Assembly (NCBI GenBank): GCA_963970005.1
Contig: CAXAMN010006557.1
Span: forward strand, 467,147-531,146
Length of the DNA: 64,000 nucleotides
Source of the DNA: Durusdinium trenchii
Taxonomy: Eukaryota; Sar; Dinophyceae; Suessiales; Symbiodiniaceae
Direction of reading: 5' to 3'
A program made the position numbers and the translations under genes. The notes beneath the pieces are model-generated. The model was not told the DNA's origin. It saw only the letters and a list, made by a program, of their open reading frames with translations, and did not search any database. Shown one piece after another: positions 36,057-48,600 of the stretch (within the stretch, counting starts at the first letter, position 1; each line of letters opens with the position of its first letter).

Positions 36057-39000
36057 CTCCTCCCAGGTCTCCCGGCGCGAGCCGCCTGGTAGCTCCAACC
36101 CCTGGCGGAAGGCTGAAGCCCGCCCCTCTCAAGAGCAGGTGGCACATCTTCGGGACCGCGCATGGCTTTTGGACCTCCTCAACTCCCTCCGCCCTAAAAC
36201 TGAGCTCCACCCACTGAGCTCCGCCCCTCAACACCAACTGAGCTCCGCCCCTGCAGGCCCACCCCTCGGTCCATCTTCCGTGCTTCGCCTCCAGGCAGGA
36301 CCGCGACAGGTCAAAGCGGAACTGGATGAACTCCACCTGACCGGACCGGCAGAAGTTCGACGACGGGATGGCCATGTGGCGAGCGGATGGCTGAAGGGGC
36401 TGAGGCGAAAGGCCCGGCCAGCCAAACACGTCTTGTGCCACTACTAGAAGCAAGAAGCTACTAGTAGTTCCTGGCATCGCTACTAGGAGCAAGAAGCTAC
36501 TAGTAGTTCCTGGCATCGCTACTAGGAGCATGAAGCTACTAGTAGTTCCTGGCATCGCTACTAGGAGCAAGAAGCTACNNNNNNNNNNAGCTACTAGTAG
36601 TTCCTGGCATCGCTACTAGGAGCAAGAAGCTACTAATAGTTCCTGGCATCGCTACTAGGAGCATGAAGCTACTAGTAGCTCCGGGCATCGCTACTAGGAG
36701 CAAGAAGCTACTGGTAGCTGCGGGCATCGCTACTAGGAGCAAGAAGCTACTAGGGCTGGCACTACTACTAGGAACAGGAAGCTACTAGTCCTTTGGAACT
36801 TCACCACGGGCTAGAGCATCGGGTGTGCCAAAACCCCTTCGTGGTGAAAGCCAAGAGTGTGTTTTTGGTGGAAGCCGCGAGAATCTGAACTCCTCATGCC
36901 CTTTGTGGTTCGGAGGCTTGAACTCCGATTGCAAAGCCATCAAAGGCAGCAAGGCAAACCGGCTGCTGCCCTGCAGCAAACCAGAAGCCCTCCGTGGTGA
37001 TCGAAAGAAGGCAGACTTATCCACGGAGAATCTCAACTTGAAATGTGTGCCATCTGCTTTGATACAAGTCTATACCGTTTGTGACCTTGGTTCCAAGGTG
37101 CTGCTATAGCGGCTATATAAGGGTTCAAAAAAGGCAGGGACGACCTTGCCCTTCTGTAAACGACATCTGCCCTCAAACCAGACTAACTGGTAACTATATG
37201 CAGTAACTAGACCATATATCTATATTAGATATATACATATATATATATACAGCAGCATTAGTACCTTGGCACGTTCTGAGCCGTCTTGTGAGCACTGCCG
37301 CTGCTCGACCACGCGGGACTTCCCCACCCCACCTCTGACTTCCCCGCCGCTGGACCAAAACGGGTCAAGGTGACCTCGCCGCGAGAGAAAACGCGCCCAG
37401 TCCGTGGAAAAACCGTATCTGTGGAGTTCTTGCAGGTTTGGCGGTTGGGCGGCCCTTTTTTGAAGGACAAACCTGGGGAAAAAAGTGGGCGCTTGGCTTG
37501 GCACCGCTTTTCTATCAAGTTCGGGGCGCTGATATAGACAGCACCAGGGCCTTGAGAAGTGATTTCCTTGGATCATCTTGCGCGGGGATTTGGGTGCCGA
37601 AACTGGAGACTCCAGTGAACCTCAAGCTGTCTCGGTTTGGCAGCGGAAGCACCGCACCGACCGAAGCCAGCAACGTCCGTCATCCAACACGTCACGTACG
37701 ATCATTCGAGCCCCCGCATCCCTCCACACAGCCTCTGCACAACAGAGAGACGTATAAGGAGATCACCAAATATGAAGGAGGTATCCAACAGAGATCACCT
37801 TCCATTCCTTCTTTGTTACCACCAGAGAGACTGTCTTCAGAAAATCACTGGCGCAACACACGTCTCATGGATGAATGCCAACTGGTGAGCTGCGCAGGGG
37901 GGGCTTACCAACTGGATAACTGAGACTTGGTCGCCCAAAACGTTCAGCTCAGAGACTTATTGGAGGGTGCCTGAAGGAAAGACCTCTGCAAAATCCCACC
38001 AATCCCCGAACCTCCCCTCCAAATTCCTATAGTTCACTCACATCTTTTCCCATTCTTTTCCATCGTTGGTCCCACACATCGCTCCTGCTCCGCGTCCAGT
38101 TCCGACCGCACCCAACTGGGCATCTCCAGGCGCCCCCCGCGAGATCGCCATGGCGCAGGGGCGCCTCATCTCCCCGGCCCTGCGTGCAAAATGCGCGCGC
38201 GCGCGCGACGTGGAGGTGCGTCCCGGGCTCTGTGCGGTTCATTCAGATCGAAGAAGGGAAAAGAAAGCCACCCAGGGTGGGGCGTTCTTCTTGCTGTGTG
38301 TATGTGTGTGGGCCATCCCTAGAATGAGCGGCGGAAACAAGCATTGAACTGAATTCATCATTCATCCTGTATTACTTGCATTTCATAGGACTTTGTGGTT
38401 TCATCATGATATTCTCCTGGTGTGGAACATGCTCCAAGTGTGCTGTATCGGCCAGGCGCCATGAACCCCAAAACATCCAACGACCTCCGCTCAGACCCGT
38501 TCCGTCACCGCGGGTCGTTGTGCCTGCAAGATCTGGTCGTTGAGCCTCGTGCCGTTGCCACTGCAGTTCTTCAGGACGAAGCGCGGTCGACCACCCCGGC
38601 CTCCGGGTTCCGGGGCGGGCGCTGAGATGGATGTGGGGTCGTTTCGATCCATGCTTCCCCACCGTCCTTGATCCCCTGAGTGGTTCGGTTGGGCTTTTGG
38701 CAGCCGGTCAGTGGATGGGACCGGCTGCAAGGTGGATGGGACCCCGGTCGAACCTGTGATGCTACCAGCGGCAAGACAATCACTGGAGACCCCTTCGGGT
38801 GAGTTGATGCAATCCTGATCCACACCACTTGAAGTGGTACGTCCCATCCTTGGGCGAGGAGCACCCAGCAGTTTCTAACACGTTGAACAGTGGTATCTTC
38901 TGGGAGCCCTACCCACCCATTTCCTACTCTGTTTGGGAGACACACGACGTAATGACCCTGCACCGACGCATGACCGTCGGGACCGGAGAAGCCGTGTGAC

Positions 39001-39643
39001 ACCGCCGCGCCACGAGGGGCGCGGCGTGGCGCCCCGAGTCGTCTAGCCACTCACGTGGCTTGCTTGGTCTGGATGGCCTCAAGGCCCTAAGCAGATTGCA
39101 TTGAAGTCACGCCCACCATCCAGGTTGTCTTGAATCCTCTGTACAGTCATCGGAATGCACGCCTCGAGGATTGCAGTCCACCGACACCTGCGGAAACCAA
39201 ACAATGCTGCACCAGATTGTTTTTTGGCTCGGGCAGAGACCGCGCAGAGCGGCAGAACGACCGACTCATCACAGATCTCCAACGTTCCTGCCTGGAAGTG
39301 CTCCCGCGAGATGGTCGACCGGCCCGAGACACTTTTGGCCACCAGCTCCTGAAACGGGAAACATGCACGCAGCGAGGGTGGCCTTCATGGAAATTCTGTC
39401 TAAGTCTAAGGTTTGTGAAGGAAGGAAGGAAGGAAGGAAGTAGTGCAATGATGCCTTTGGAACGATAGAGGATGATCAACAAACTAGCTAGCCGTAACTA
39501 GCCACAACTCACACCTTCAAAGATTAAGAGACCGCCCACGGTATTCTTCGTTTGTTTGATCCCAAACTGGGCCGCTGCAATCTGCAGTCTCCGCACTCCT
39601 CAAACAAAGGAGTCTGGAAGGCGCGGCCCACACAGAGCGGCCC
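36057..39643 (-). CDS. Kinase-FHA gene: FHA domain exons
   Basis: Exons are 39643-39599 (GPLCVGRAFQTPLFE), 39348-39292 (ELVAKSVSGRSTISREHFQ), one ending at 38524 (start about 38621; contains FVLKNCSGNGTRLNDQILQ), 38179-38141 (GRGDEAPLRHGDL), 37374-37333 (VTLTRFGPAAGKSE), 36399-36289 (contains GQVEFIQFRFDLSRSCLE) and 36101-36057 (GLELPGGSRRETWEE). GR, SRxHF and NGT are the conserved phosphothreonine-binding positions of FHA domains, and all are present. Donors are GA (39599), GC (39292, 38524, 38141, 36289) and GT (37333, 36057). The start of the 38524 exon is out of phase with 39292, so one small exon in 38622-39291 is probably missed. Confidence 0.82.
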
Positions 39644-42600
39644 CTGGCGAGGTTTTCAGTGGGAATGAACACTCCAACCCTCTCCTACAGGACTTTACCG
39701 AAGCATGGTCTTAGACACTTAGACTCATCCAACAGGTTCAAAGCACAATGAGCCCAACTCATGATACAATCTCTCCAGCACCGAAGTGGACCAAACCCGC
39801 TGGCCGGGGATGGAATACATCTTCCGGGCGTCCTGTTCCATGCTTCCAAGACCCAAAACAAGCCTCCCAAAAAGCCTCCCTCGGCGGGCGCACCACCTCC
39901 CTGAATGCAAGCTGCCACCGTCCCACCGTCCCAACCTTCCGGTCCGTGGCAGCCAGGAGGTCCCCAGCGGATTCCTGCGGACCGGACGGCGTCGACCGGA
40001 GGGCTTCGGCCACGTGCTGTTGGGCCAAACGGATGCATTAGGGGCAGCTTTGCCCTCACAGGACCTCTTCAACTCATCTTTCCACTGATTCAGTGATGGC
40101 GAAAGTGCTATGCCGCCACTCCATGAAGCGACGAGACCAATCGGAAATTGTGGCCAGGCAGCAATTTCAAAAGTCGTGGACCAAACATGGCTAAACAATG
40201 CCAAGCATAGAAAGAAACAACATGTCTGAGGTTATTTCTGCGAAAAAATGCATTGGTACTCCCGGCGCTCGTCGCACATATCATCTTCGAAATCAAGCAC
40301 AACCCAGGCAAAAGACTATAATGAAAACACCTGCCCCTCAAACGCTCCCAAGGCAGATATTGAGATACACATTGAGAAAGGGCATCGCTAGGAACGGAGC
40401 AAGAAGCTACTAGTAGCTCCTGGCCTTACTACTAACTAGGAGCAAGAAGCTACTGGTAACAAAGGGCATCGCTACTAATAGCAAGAAGCTACGAATATTT
40501 CATCTTTCCACCCGTCCCCACCTCACCCCCCACCCACCTCCGCCGTGAGGCCGTGGGCGATCCGTCGCTTGCTGGAGGCGATCCGCTGCAAATCGGCGCC
40601 TACCGAGCAGCCAAGTAAGAAGCATCAAAGCGCCACCAAGGGGGGCTTCGAAGCATGGTCTTGTCAGACAGTGGTTTCAGAGTAGATGGCACCCCAAGAT
40701 GACTTTGAGGTGGGGTCCATATAAACCACCCAACGTGGGGTAACTTGCACCATCTACTCTCAACCCACTGTACCTAGTTCCCGTCATCATGGTAGACCCA
40801 GTTCTGATGGCGTCCAAGGACACTTCCGAAATCACATGTACCCACCTGATCATCGACACACTCACTGTCTGAAGCCCCGCGGGTGGTGCTTAGTGACAAC
40901 CTCTCGGGGAAAAAACAGAACTAGCCTCAGGGGTCGACTGGCATCTGTTTCCTACCAGCCGAATCCAGCGAATGGGCTTTGCGGCTTTAACCTATCAAAA
41001 GCACGGGTCAAAAGTGAGATCACGTCAGTGATCAAAGTGTGGAGCTCGGAAAGAATAAACAAAGTCCAGCACTCGACCCCACTCATGACAGAGTATCTTT
41101 CTCTTAGATGGTGGGAAGCTCTCTGCTCGCGGTGTTTGAACACCCCTCCGGGGCCTTGTGCTCGAACGCACTCCAGCGCAAAGAGCTCCAGGACCAGCGG
41201 CTCCGAGGGAGGTATCTGCAAGGGGACAACCCAACAAACACACCTTGGAATGACGTCGGTAAGATGAATTTTGGGTTGGGCTGCAAACCCGAAAGTGGGC
41301 TGCAAGGACACAAACATGCGGCTCTTCGCTAACAACTCCGTCAGTGACCTTTCCAAAACGCAGAGCATCGCCAAACGATTGGTGCCCAAAAGGGGGGATG
41401 TGTGATCGGAGTAATTATATACATATGCTCTCTCTCTCTCTCTCTCCCTCTCCCTCTCCCTCTCTGGAAGTTCTGGGATTCCAGAAGTGAGGGGTGTTTT
41501 CTTGGAGTGTGCTGCCAAGTCAGAGCTGAATAGCAGTGTTTATATATATAAAGGGCTCCATATGCACGTTCCTCTTCGTTGTGAAAATTGGCCTGAACAA
41601 ATCCACCTCTGCCGACGCTCGTCCTTGAGCGTCGGCAAGGCACACCGGAGCCTGTGACACCTATTTAGCACACCTCCTCCTACTACTTGTTAGAACTAGG
41701 GCTATAGGCTATAGGGTAAGGCCCTCCATTTCGAGATCGCCAATTTTGGATGGACTGTAGACTTGAGGTACACCCGGCAGACGCATTGGGCCTTATTTAG
41801 GTGGATCTAACCCGCCCTGCTGCAGCGATGCCGCCACCCACGGGGTCTTGCCTGGCGAGGGCTGACCTCGTTCAACTCCTGCGGGGCCTCGTTTAGCTCA
41901 TCGGAGGCGGGGAGAGCCCGAACCCTTCTTGGACATGCTTAATGAACAACCCCCTTGCAATTCTCCTTTTGCAAACCTCCTGAAGCCCAAAATCACGTGT
42001 GCAAACAACTGGCACGCTTGTTCTCCAGAGTGATCAACACCAAAAAAGGTAACATGTCCGGTCCGGAAAAGCAAGACATGGAACAGCTGGAGGTTCCTGC
42101 ATGGAACCGTCCGGTCCCAACCGAATAGGCGGGTGAGAGAGGCTTCACCTCCCGCTGAAACGGCTGGAAGTCCAAGACTTTTTGATGCACGGTACGTCAT
42201 CCGAACGGTCATGACCTTTTTTCAAACCATCCATTCATAAGTCTTGAATCTAGGTAGGGGGAACAGCTGTTGACTCCTAATGATCCAGGCCAACTGGCTG
42301 GGAGAGCTGTGGGACCCCCCTTTTGTGACACAGATGGGGCAGTGGGACAAACTACAGTGCTGCTGGGCCTCTCCGACCCCGTTAGAAGGCTCCGTAGCTC
42401 TTTGCTGACGCACCTCCTCCCCGCCTGCCCCTAAGCTCCAAACTCGCAAGCTCCGCTCGCGGCTCGCGCTGGAGGAGACCGGGCGGAAGGGGCGAGCTCC
42501 GTCCTGGCAGGCGAGGCGGATGGAACCTCGGATGAAGAACTGCAGCATGGATCTCCAAAAGCTGACTCCAAGAAGTCCACACTTCAGTTCTTCCTGATCC

Positions 42601-45600
42601 AAACATGCATTGTAAAACATACACTCTAACCCGGGACATGTCGCATCCCGCCTCAACCGCCCGACCTCGCCTCGACTTGCCTCGCCTCACACCGCTGGCC
42701 CGTCTCGGGCGGGATCTCCGCGGGCGCCTCGTGCAGCGCGCGCAGCGCGCGGACCTCGGCCGAGAGGTCGGGACGTGCGGCAGTCGAAGCTGCAGTCGAA
42801 GCACCGGACGCAGGCAAGCACCTTAGCCTTTTGGTTCTGCGACCTATGCTTTAACCTATTTTTCAGGGGAACCATTTCTTCGCAACGCCGCAGAAATTGA
42901 CACGAAGATCCTCACAGTTTCTTCTCGCGGGACCTCGGCACCACGCGCAGGTCGGATCTCTCCTTGGCCCCCCTGGCTACATCGGCGAAGCTGGGCCGCG
43001 CCTCCTGAGGGAAACCACGTCGACCGGTGCTTCGACCGGAGGGTTGAGATGAAGACATCCAGCCAAAGCCATACAGTCACACCATGAGCACATCCTGTGT
43101 GCCCTACCAGGTTACCACGTCTTGGGAATGAAACCCCAAAAGGAGACAGGCGAGCGAACCTTGCCTTTTTCTATCGGAAATTCACGTGGGTGATCCTAAA
43201 ACTGACGAAGGAATGCCGAAGGCCGATTTTTGATCAAATACCTTGAGACCTAGCGTGGTGGAACCGGGCGGCTAGCATCAAAATTCCGGGCTGCCTGGCT
43301 TGCTCCAAGGACAACCGCAGTGTTGGTGAACCCTCTTTCCACCTCACTGCCAGGAGGGCGCTTGCCTTTCCCACCACAAATCCCCTACCGACTTGGGCCT
43401 TGGCATGAGAAAGCCCCGAAAATACTGGATGCCCAAGGCCAAGGGATGGTTGGGGCTCCCCACTGGTCACCATCAAGAGCTGGTCACCGTGCTGCGACCC
43501 GTCCTGCACCCCGTGTGACCCGTCCTCCTGCATCTGCGTGCAGCTCAGTGCGAGCTCGGCCAACCGCTGGGCCGCGCCCGAGGGCCAGGAGGCCTGGCAT
43601 GGCAAAAAGGGCATGGCAAAAAGGGCACGAGGGTCACTTGCACAGGAGGGTCATCATGCCAATGAAAATGCATAGTGCAGTAGGTATAAATAAAGTAGAA
43701 AGAATGATCGGATGTGCATTCGCTCAACCAAAAACGTCGAAAGCTAAACTGTCAGCCACCGTCTCCGAAAGCCTAGCCCTCCTAGCCCTCCACGACCAGT
43801 CGAACCCAACTGCCCAACACACCACTAGGCTGATGACAGCCAACCAGGTTCTGGACGCACAGCGCCTTCGGGTCCAACAGCTTCTGGACGCACTTGAGGT
43901 CGCCATTGATTTGAGACGTGAGGTACTGGCGGACCCCGCATCTGGACCTCTAATCCCGGATCGGGGCACCTGGTTCAAAGGTGGGCATGGGGATGGTGTG
44001 CTCAGGAGACGAGGCAGAAATCAAAGGAACGTCGAAATGTGAAGATCTTCACCCACCCACAACATTGACCTTGAATCCCGGCGGCCAGATTCGCTTCATT
44101 TTTCTTGTGTTTGGGATCACTTCGGTGGTATGGAAGTCAACTCCGGAAAACAAAGAACTCACCTTGGATTCAGCTGCCAACCAGGTGCCTCACAACCCTC
44201 GTGGCCTAGTGGATCTAGGAAAACCATGGAAAACCACCCCAAGACTTATGGCTGCCTGAGCGGCCCCTAGTGAGAAACCAAACCCCACCAGCGGATGGTG
44301 CATCTTGAGCCACACTCCATCCCGAAAACGTCCAAAACCCACACCACCCCGCACCCGACCCTCGCCACCGTCCTGGATCTGCCCATCGCCACCGCGGCTC
44401 CGGCGGCTCATGTAGGCCGGCCTCGCGGCTCGCGCGCGCAGACGCGCGTGTGCGCGCACGAACCTCCGTCGGAGCGTCCTTCCTTCCGGCGTTGGAACGC
44501 CAAACGAAGCGCGACTGGGAACTTCGACTGGGAACTCTATAGGCTCAAAAGTTCCAAGTCCATCCGAAGATCTACGCTGTTTGGGTTCCACAGCCACCGG
44601 TTCTTGCGATTGTGGAGAGGTGAAAACCATCGGCGCGCGGTCCTCGCCGGAGCTGCGGGGTCCCGGACGGTTGAGCGGTCAGCAACTCCAGGAGGACCAT
44701 GCCAAAGGAGTAGACCTCAACGGTCAAACAAGGGGATGCCAAGGCAGGGTAGAATGATAAGAACATCTGGTAGTTAAAACAGGCGATCATGGAATATGTT
44801 TGGGACTATGCTTGGGAATAAGTTTGGGTTCATAAACCAGGAGAAGTTCTGGTCTATGATTGTCATAGTATGTGGGTGGGTGGATATGATGCCACACATG
44901 GTCCACATGGTGGAGATTGCTACCTCACCATTGTTGCCTCCCAAATGCTCCTAACACTGTGTGGTTGTCCAATTGGTCTATGATTGTCTATGTCTCTATC
45001 TGATCAATGAGACAGCCGCCACACCCAAGGGCTCTCGGGGTCCGGGTGCTTTGCCTTGGAGAGTCGTCCGTTCCCCCCACCCCAGGACCAGCCTCAGAGC
45101 CCTCAGTGACCACCCCACGGCGCACGTAGAGTGGGCAGGCGTAGCCCACCTGGGTGTCTAGAATGTTTAGAAAGGTTTTAGAATGTTTTAGATGGTTTTA
45201 GTATATATGCTATGCTGCAGTACTCCAAACTGGTGGGAGCCCATTTGTACGTTGAGCGGGGATAATCGTTGTGACGCTTGAGCCTGTAGCTCGAGGTTCC
45301 CCAGGTTGACGCGGGGTTTGGTTGTGGTGTCTTTGCACAGCAAGGGGGCAAAGGAGAAGTGGGCACATCAAATCAAACCTCTTGCGTGCTATCATAGCAC
45401 AAGGTTGAAGGGGCGTTGGCCAAACCATCCATAGTCGGCATGCCAACATGCCCACCATCCCGCTAACGGTCATTAACTTCTGCGAGTGGCGAGTGGGTCA
45501 ACAAACAAAACATTCAAATCACATAGAACAACCGCCCTGGTGGGAGGACAAACCGCTCTCGGTCGCTTGGGTTCGATGTTACGCCCTCCCTGCTTCGAAG

Positions 45601-48600
45601 ACCCACCATGGAACCTGAAAAAAACCACGCCCGGGTCGGTCTTCGGTTCCCTCGTCTTCCAGTCTGGTCCACGCCATCCGGGTTTCCAGGTGCATGTTCC
45701 CTGGTGGTCCTCGCCTTCCGTCGCGGTGGCGCGCGCTCGCCCGCGGTCCGGCGGCCCGCACCGTGCCGGAGGCCCTCTGCACCCGGTGCGCCGCACTGTG
45801 CGACAGGCAGGCGAGGCCTCGGCGCGAGGGACCGCCAGCTGAGCTTCGGAGGGGTCCCTTCGATCTGCCGAAACCAAGGGAGTGCGGCACTTTCTTTTGC
45901 GATTTGGGGTTAGTTTTGGAAGGGAAGAACCATAACCCATGGGATTTTGAGCTTTGGAAGGGACGTCCATCACATGTTGCTCCATGAAAACCCCCCCTTC
46001 CCGCCCCACCGCTGATGTAGCCGTTCGTTATATAGCCCAGCACTCCGAGGCCCCGCACCAAAGTCGGCCATCTTCGCGGTGCCGTTCTTGTCCAAAAGGA
46101 TGTTGGGACTCTTGATGTCCCGGTGAAACACCTGCCCCGCGCTGCGAGACGCTCTGCGAGACACTCTGCGCAAGCTCTGCGCAAGCTCTGCGCAAGCTGC
46201 GCATGGTGGAAGCCCACGTTCACCACTTGACAGTTAGAGTGGATTGAGAGGTTGAAAAATGGACCCCCATCTGTCGACAGGACATCATGGGGTCGGTCTG
46301 TATGCATGTCTGCTTTTGAGCTTATATATGCCGGACTCCATTCTTTGCATCTCTTCCATCAGCAGACACTCCCATCATCCAGCGCGCTTTGGGTGAAGAA
46401 TGATGAAGATGAGATAGCCCGCAGGCAGCGTCCAATGCAACACCAACCTCAGGCCGCCCGTGTTCAGCGTTTGCCGGGTTTGGGTTTTTGAAGTGAATCA
46501 TGAGAAAAAGACCTGCCAAATCACTGGTTCGCAAAGAGAGGAAAAGTTGTCCAGCATGTCATATCGAACCACCATGTCACATTCTTCACAGCTCACCAGC
46601 TCGCCTTGGCTTTCTACATCCTGAACACTCAGCATCAGGATTCTTCTGCAATTTTGTGTAACTGTTCCCGCAGAAGAGGGCCTGGGTCCGTCTAAGTGTT
46701 CCGACACGGTCTTGCCACCGGAAAGGCACGTCTTGGTGGCTGCTCCGCTGCAGCCTTCCAGGCCATAGGGAACAAAACGTTTCAAATCTCACTCAACAGC
46801 CTTGGTCAAAACACACTTCAAAGTTCCCACAGGCGGCCCAGAAACCAGTAGCCCTGAGGGTTTCACTTGCTCAGACTCAGGGGCGGCCCTGAGCGGTCAG
46901 GGGCCTCCGGTGCACGTCACCGCCCGCCAGCATCTCGTAGACCAGGAGTCGCTGCGGGCCAAAGCGCGCGAAGCCTCGGGGGCCAGCGAGGCACCGCACC
47001 GCACCGCCCCGGCCCTCCGTGCACGTGGTCGGCACAGCGAGCCGCGCGCTGGTTCAAAGGAGGAGCGGTATCCACCCAAATCATTTCACAGGACGTGGTC
47101 GGCACCATAGGGCTAACAGGGCAAACAGGGGGATGGGTAGGGTTTGTCTGGTGTCAGTGTCTTCGTTACATGGTTGATCAGACTCTACACAATCTTTGGG
47201 AGGTTTCGCCTAGTTCCTTGCAAGTTGCTCCTTTTTGAGCAGCAAACTAAAGTCCGTCTAACACCCTGTATGATTACTCACCCTGCGCACCTTCAACATC
47301 TTCAAGAGAAATGATTGGTTTTGGCCTTCAACACCTTCACCATGTCCATCGCCAAGTCTGCGATGTCAACTTGACGCAAAGCAACGCCACTCCACGACTC
47401 CACAAAGCTCATCCACTGCCAGTTGGGCAGGTATGGGCCACTTAACCATGTTAACCCACCTCAGTGCCCGCCCTCCACACTCTGGCCCATGGTCATCCCC
47501 CTGGTGCAGGGCCTCAAACTCCCAAACCCACAAAGCCCCATTCATTTCATGTCATTCCACACAACCAACCAACCCACCTCCCACCTCCCAAACGGCGGAA
47601 GCTCAGCTCACTCGGTGCCCCAAACCCATGAGAATCACCAAGTTGGGGTGACGGAACTTGCTGAGGACCTGTTGCTGAGGCAGGCAACAGGCACTGAACT
47701 CTTTCAGGGCTGAAACCTCATGGAATGAACGGATCGACGGGGAAGAAAGTGATCACTCCCGGAATGAACGCTCATAGAGGAATCTGGGGTCTCATCCTCC
47801 GGAGGGGTCTCAAGTCTCGGAAGGGCTGAAACTGGTAACACCATGAAACTAGTGAAACAGGCTTGGAAGCATGGGGCGGAACTGGGGCGAGTCTCCAGTT
47901 ATGTGTTGCATCTGCTGGTCCCCTGCTACTGACTGCTTCACGCAAGGCAGGCCAAGGCAAACCTTTCCAACGCCAACGCCCGCCAACGCCCGCCAACGCC
48001 CGCCATCCCGGCTCCCCTTGGTCCAGTCACACCATTCGGGTGCAAAGTCGCACCTTCACCTCCTCCTCGAAGCCAGCCTCATTGGGCACCTCGAGAACCT
48101 CCCGGGGAAACATGTGGAGCGATGTGTCGTCTTGGGCGCGGCACCGCGCACATGGGGCCCGTGGGTGGATTCTCTTGGTGCCGAAGCAGTGTCACCCAGT
48201 CATCTAACCATTGTGGGATCTGAACCCCTTAGGGTCCAAGACGGTCCGCGGAGCCAACTAGGCAACAGGCAACACGATGCATATTGCATATCATATATAT
48301 ATATATACACCTATGTATTATATACATTAAGAGAGGGAGATACACATACATGTTCTCTCTATCTCCCTCCCTCCATCGCCCTCAGATTGAAATCTTGCCC
48401 CAGCTAGGCTGGGGGGGAGAAGGGAGCCAGGTCAGCTTGCCGCTCAGGAGAATGTGGATGTTGCCGTCAATTTCTTGGCACTGCTCCACACAAATGAGGT
48501 TGATCAGTCTGCTTTTGAGGTGAAATTGACATCCTGGAGCAGGATGTACCTGTGAAAGACGTACGAATTGTGCCTATCATGGTTTTGCAGGGCAGTAGGG

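Noticed and set aside
36825..37109. Internal duplication in a plus frame (LRGESQ and LRGDRKK, each followed by ENLN)
   Set aside because: The DNA similarity is short and patchy and the frame lacks codon bias; kept neither as gene nor as repeat.
38130..38215. Plus-strand exon candidate with a good acceptor and GAG-GTGCGT donor (APREIAMAQGRLISPALRAK)
   Set aside because: The opposite strand holds the FHA exon 38179-38141 (GRGDEAPLRHGDL), which fits the domain and phase. All other genes are on minus, so the plus reading is a GC-rich shadow.
47850..48020. Glycine-loop candidate GVGVGKVCLG on the minus strand
   Set aside because: It is generated by the 10-bp tandem repeat at 47966-48006. The true N-lobe order is already filled by exons at 49592, 49116, 48098 and 47668.
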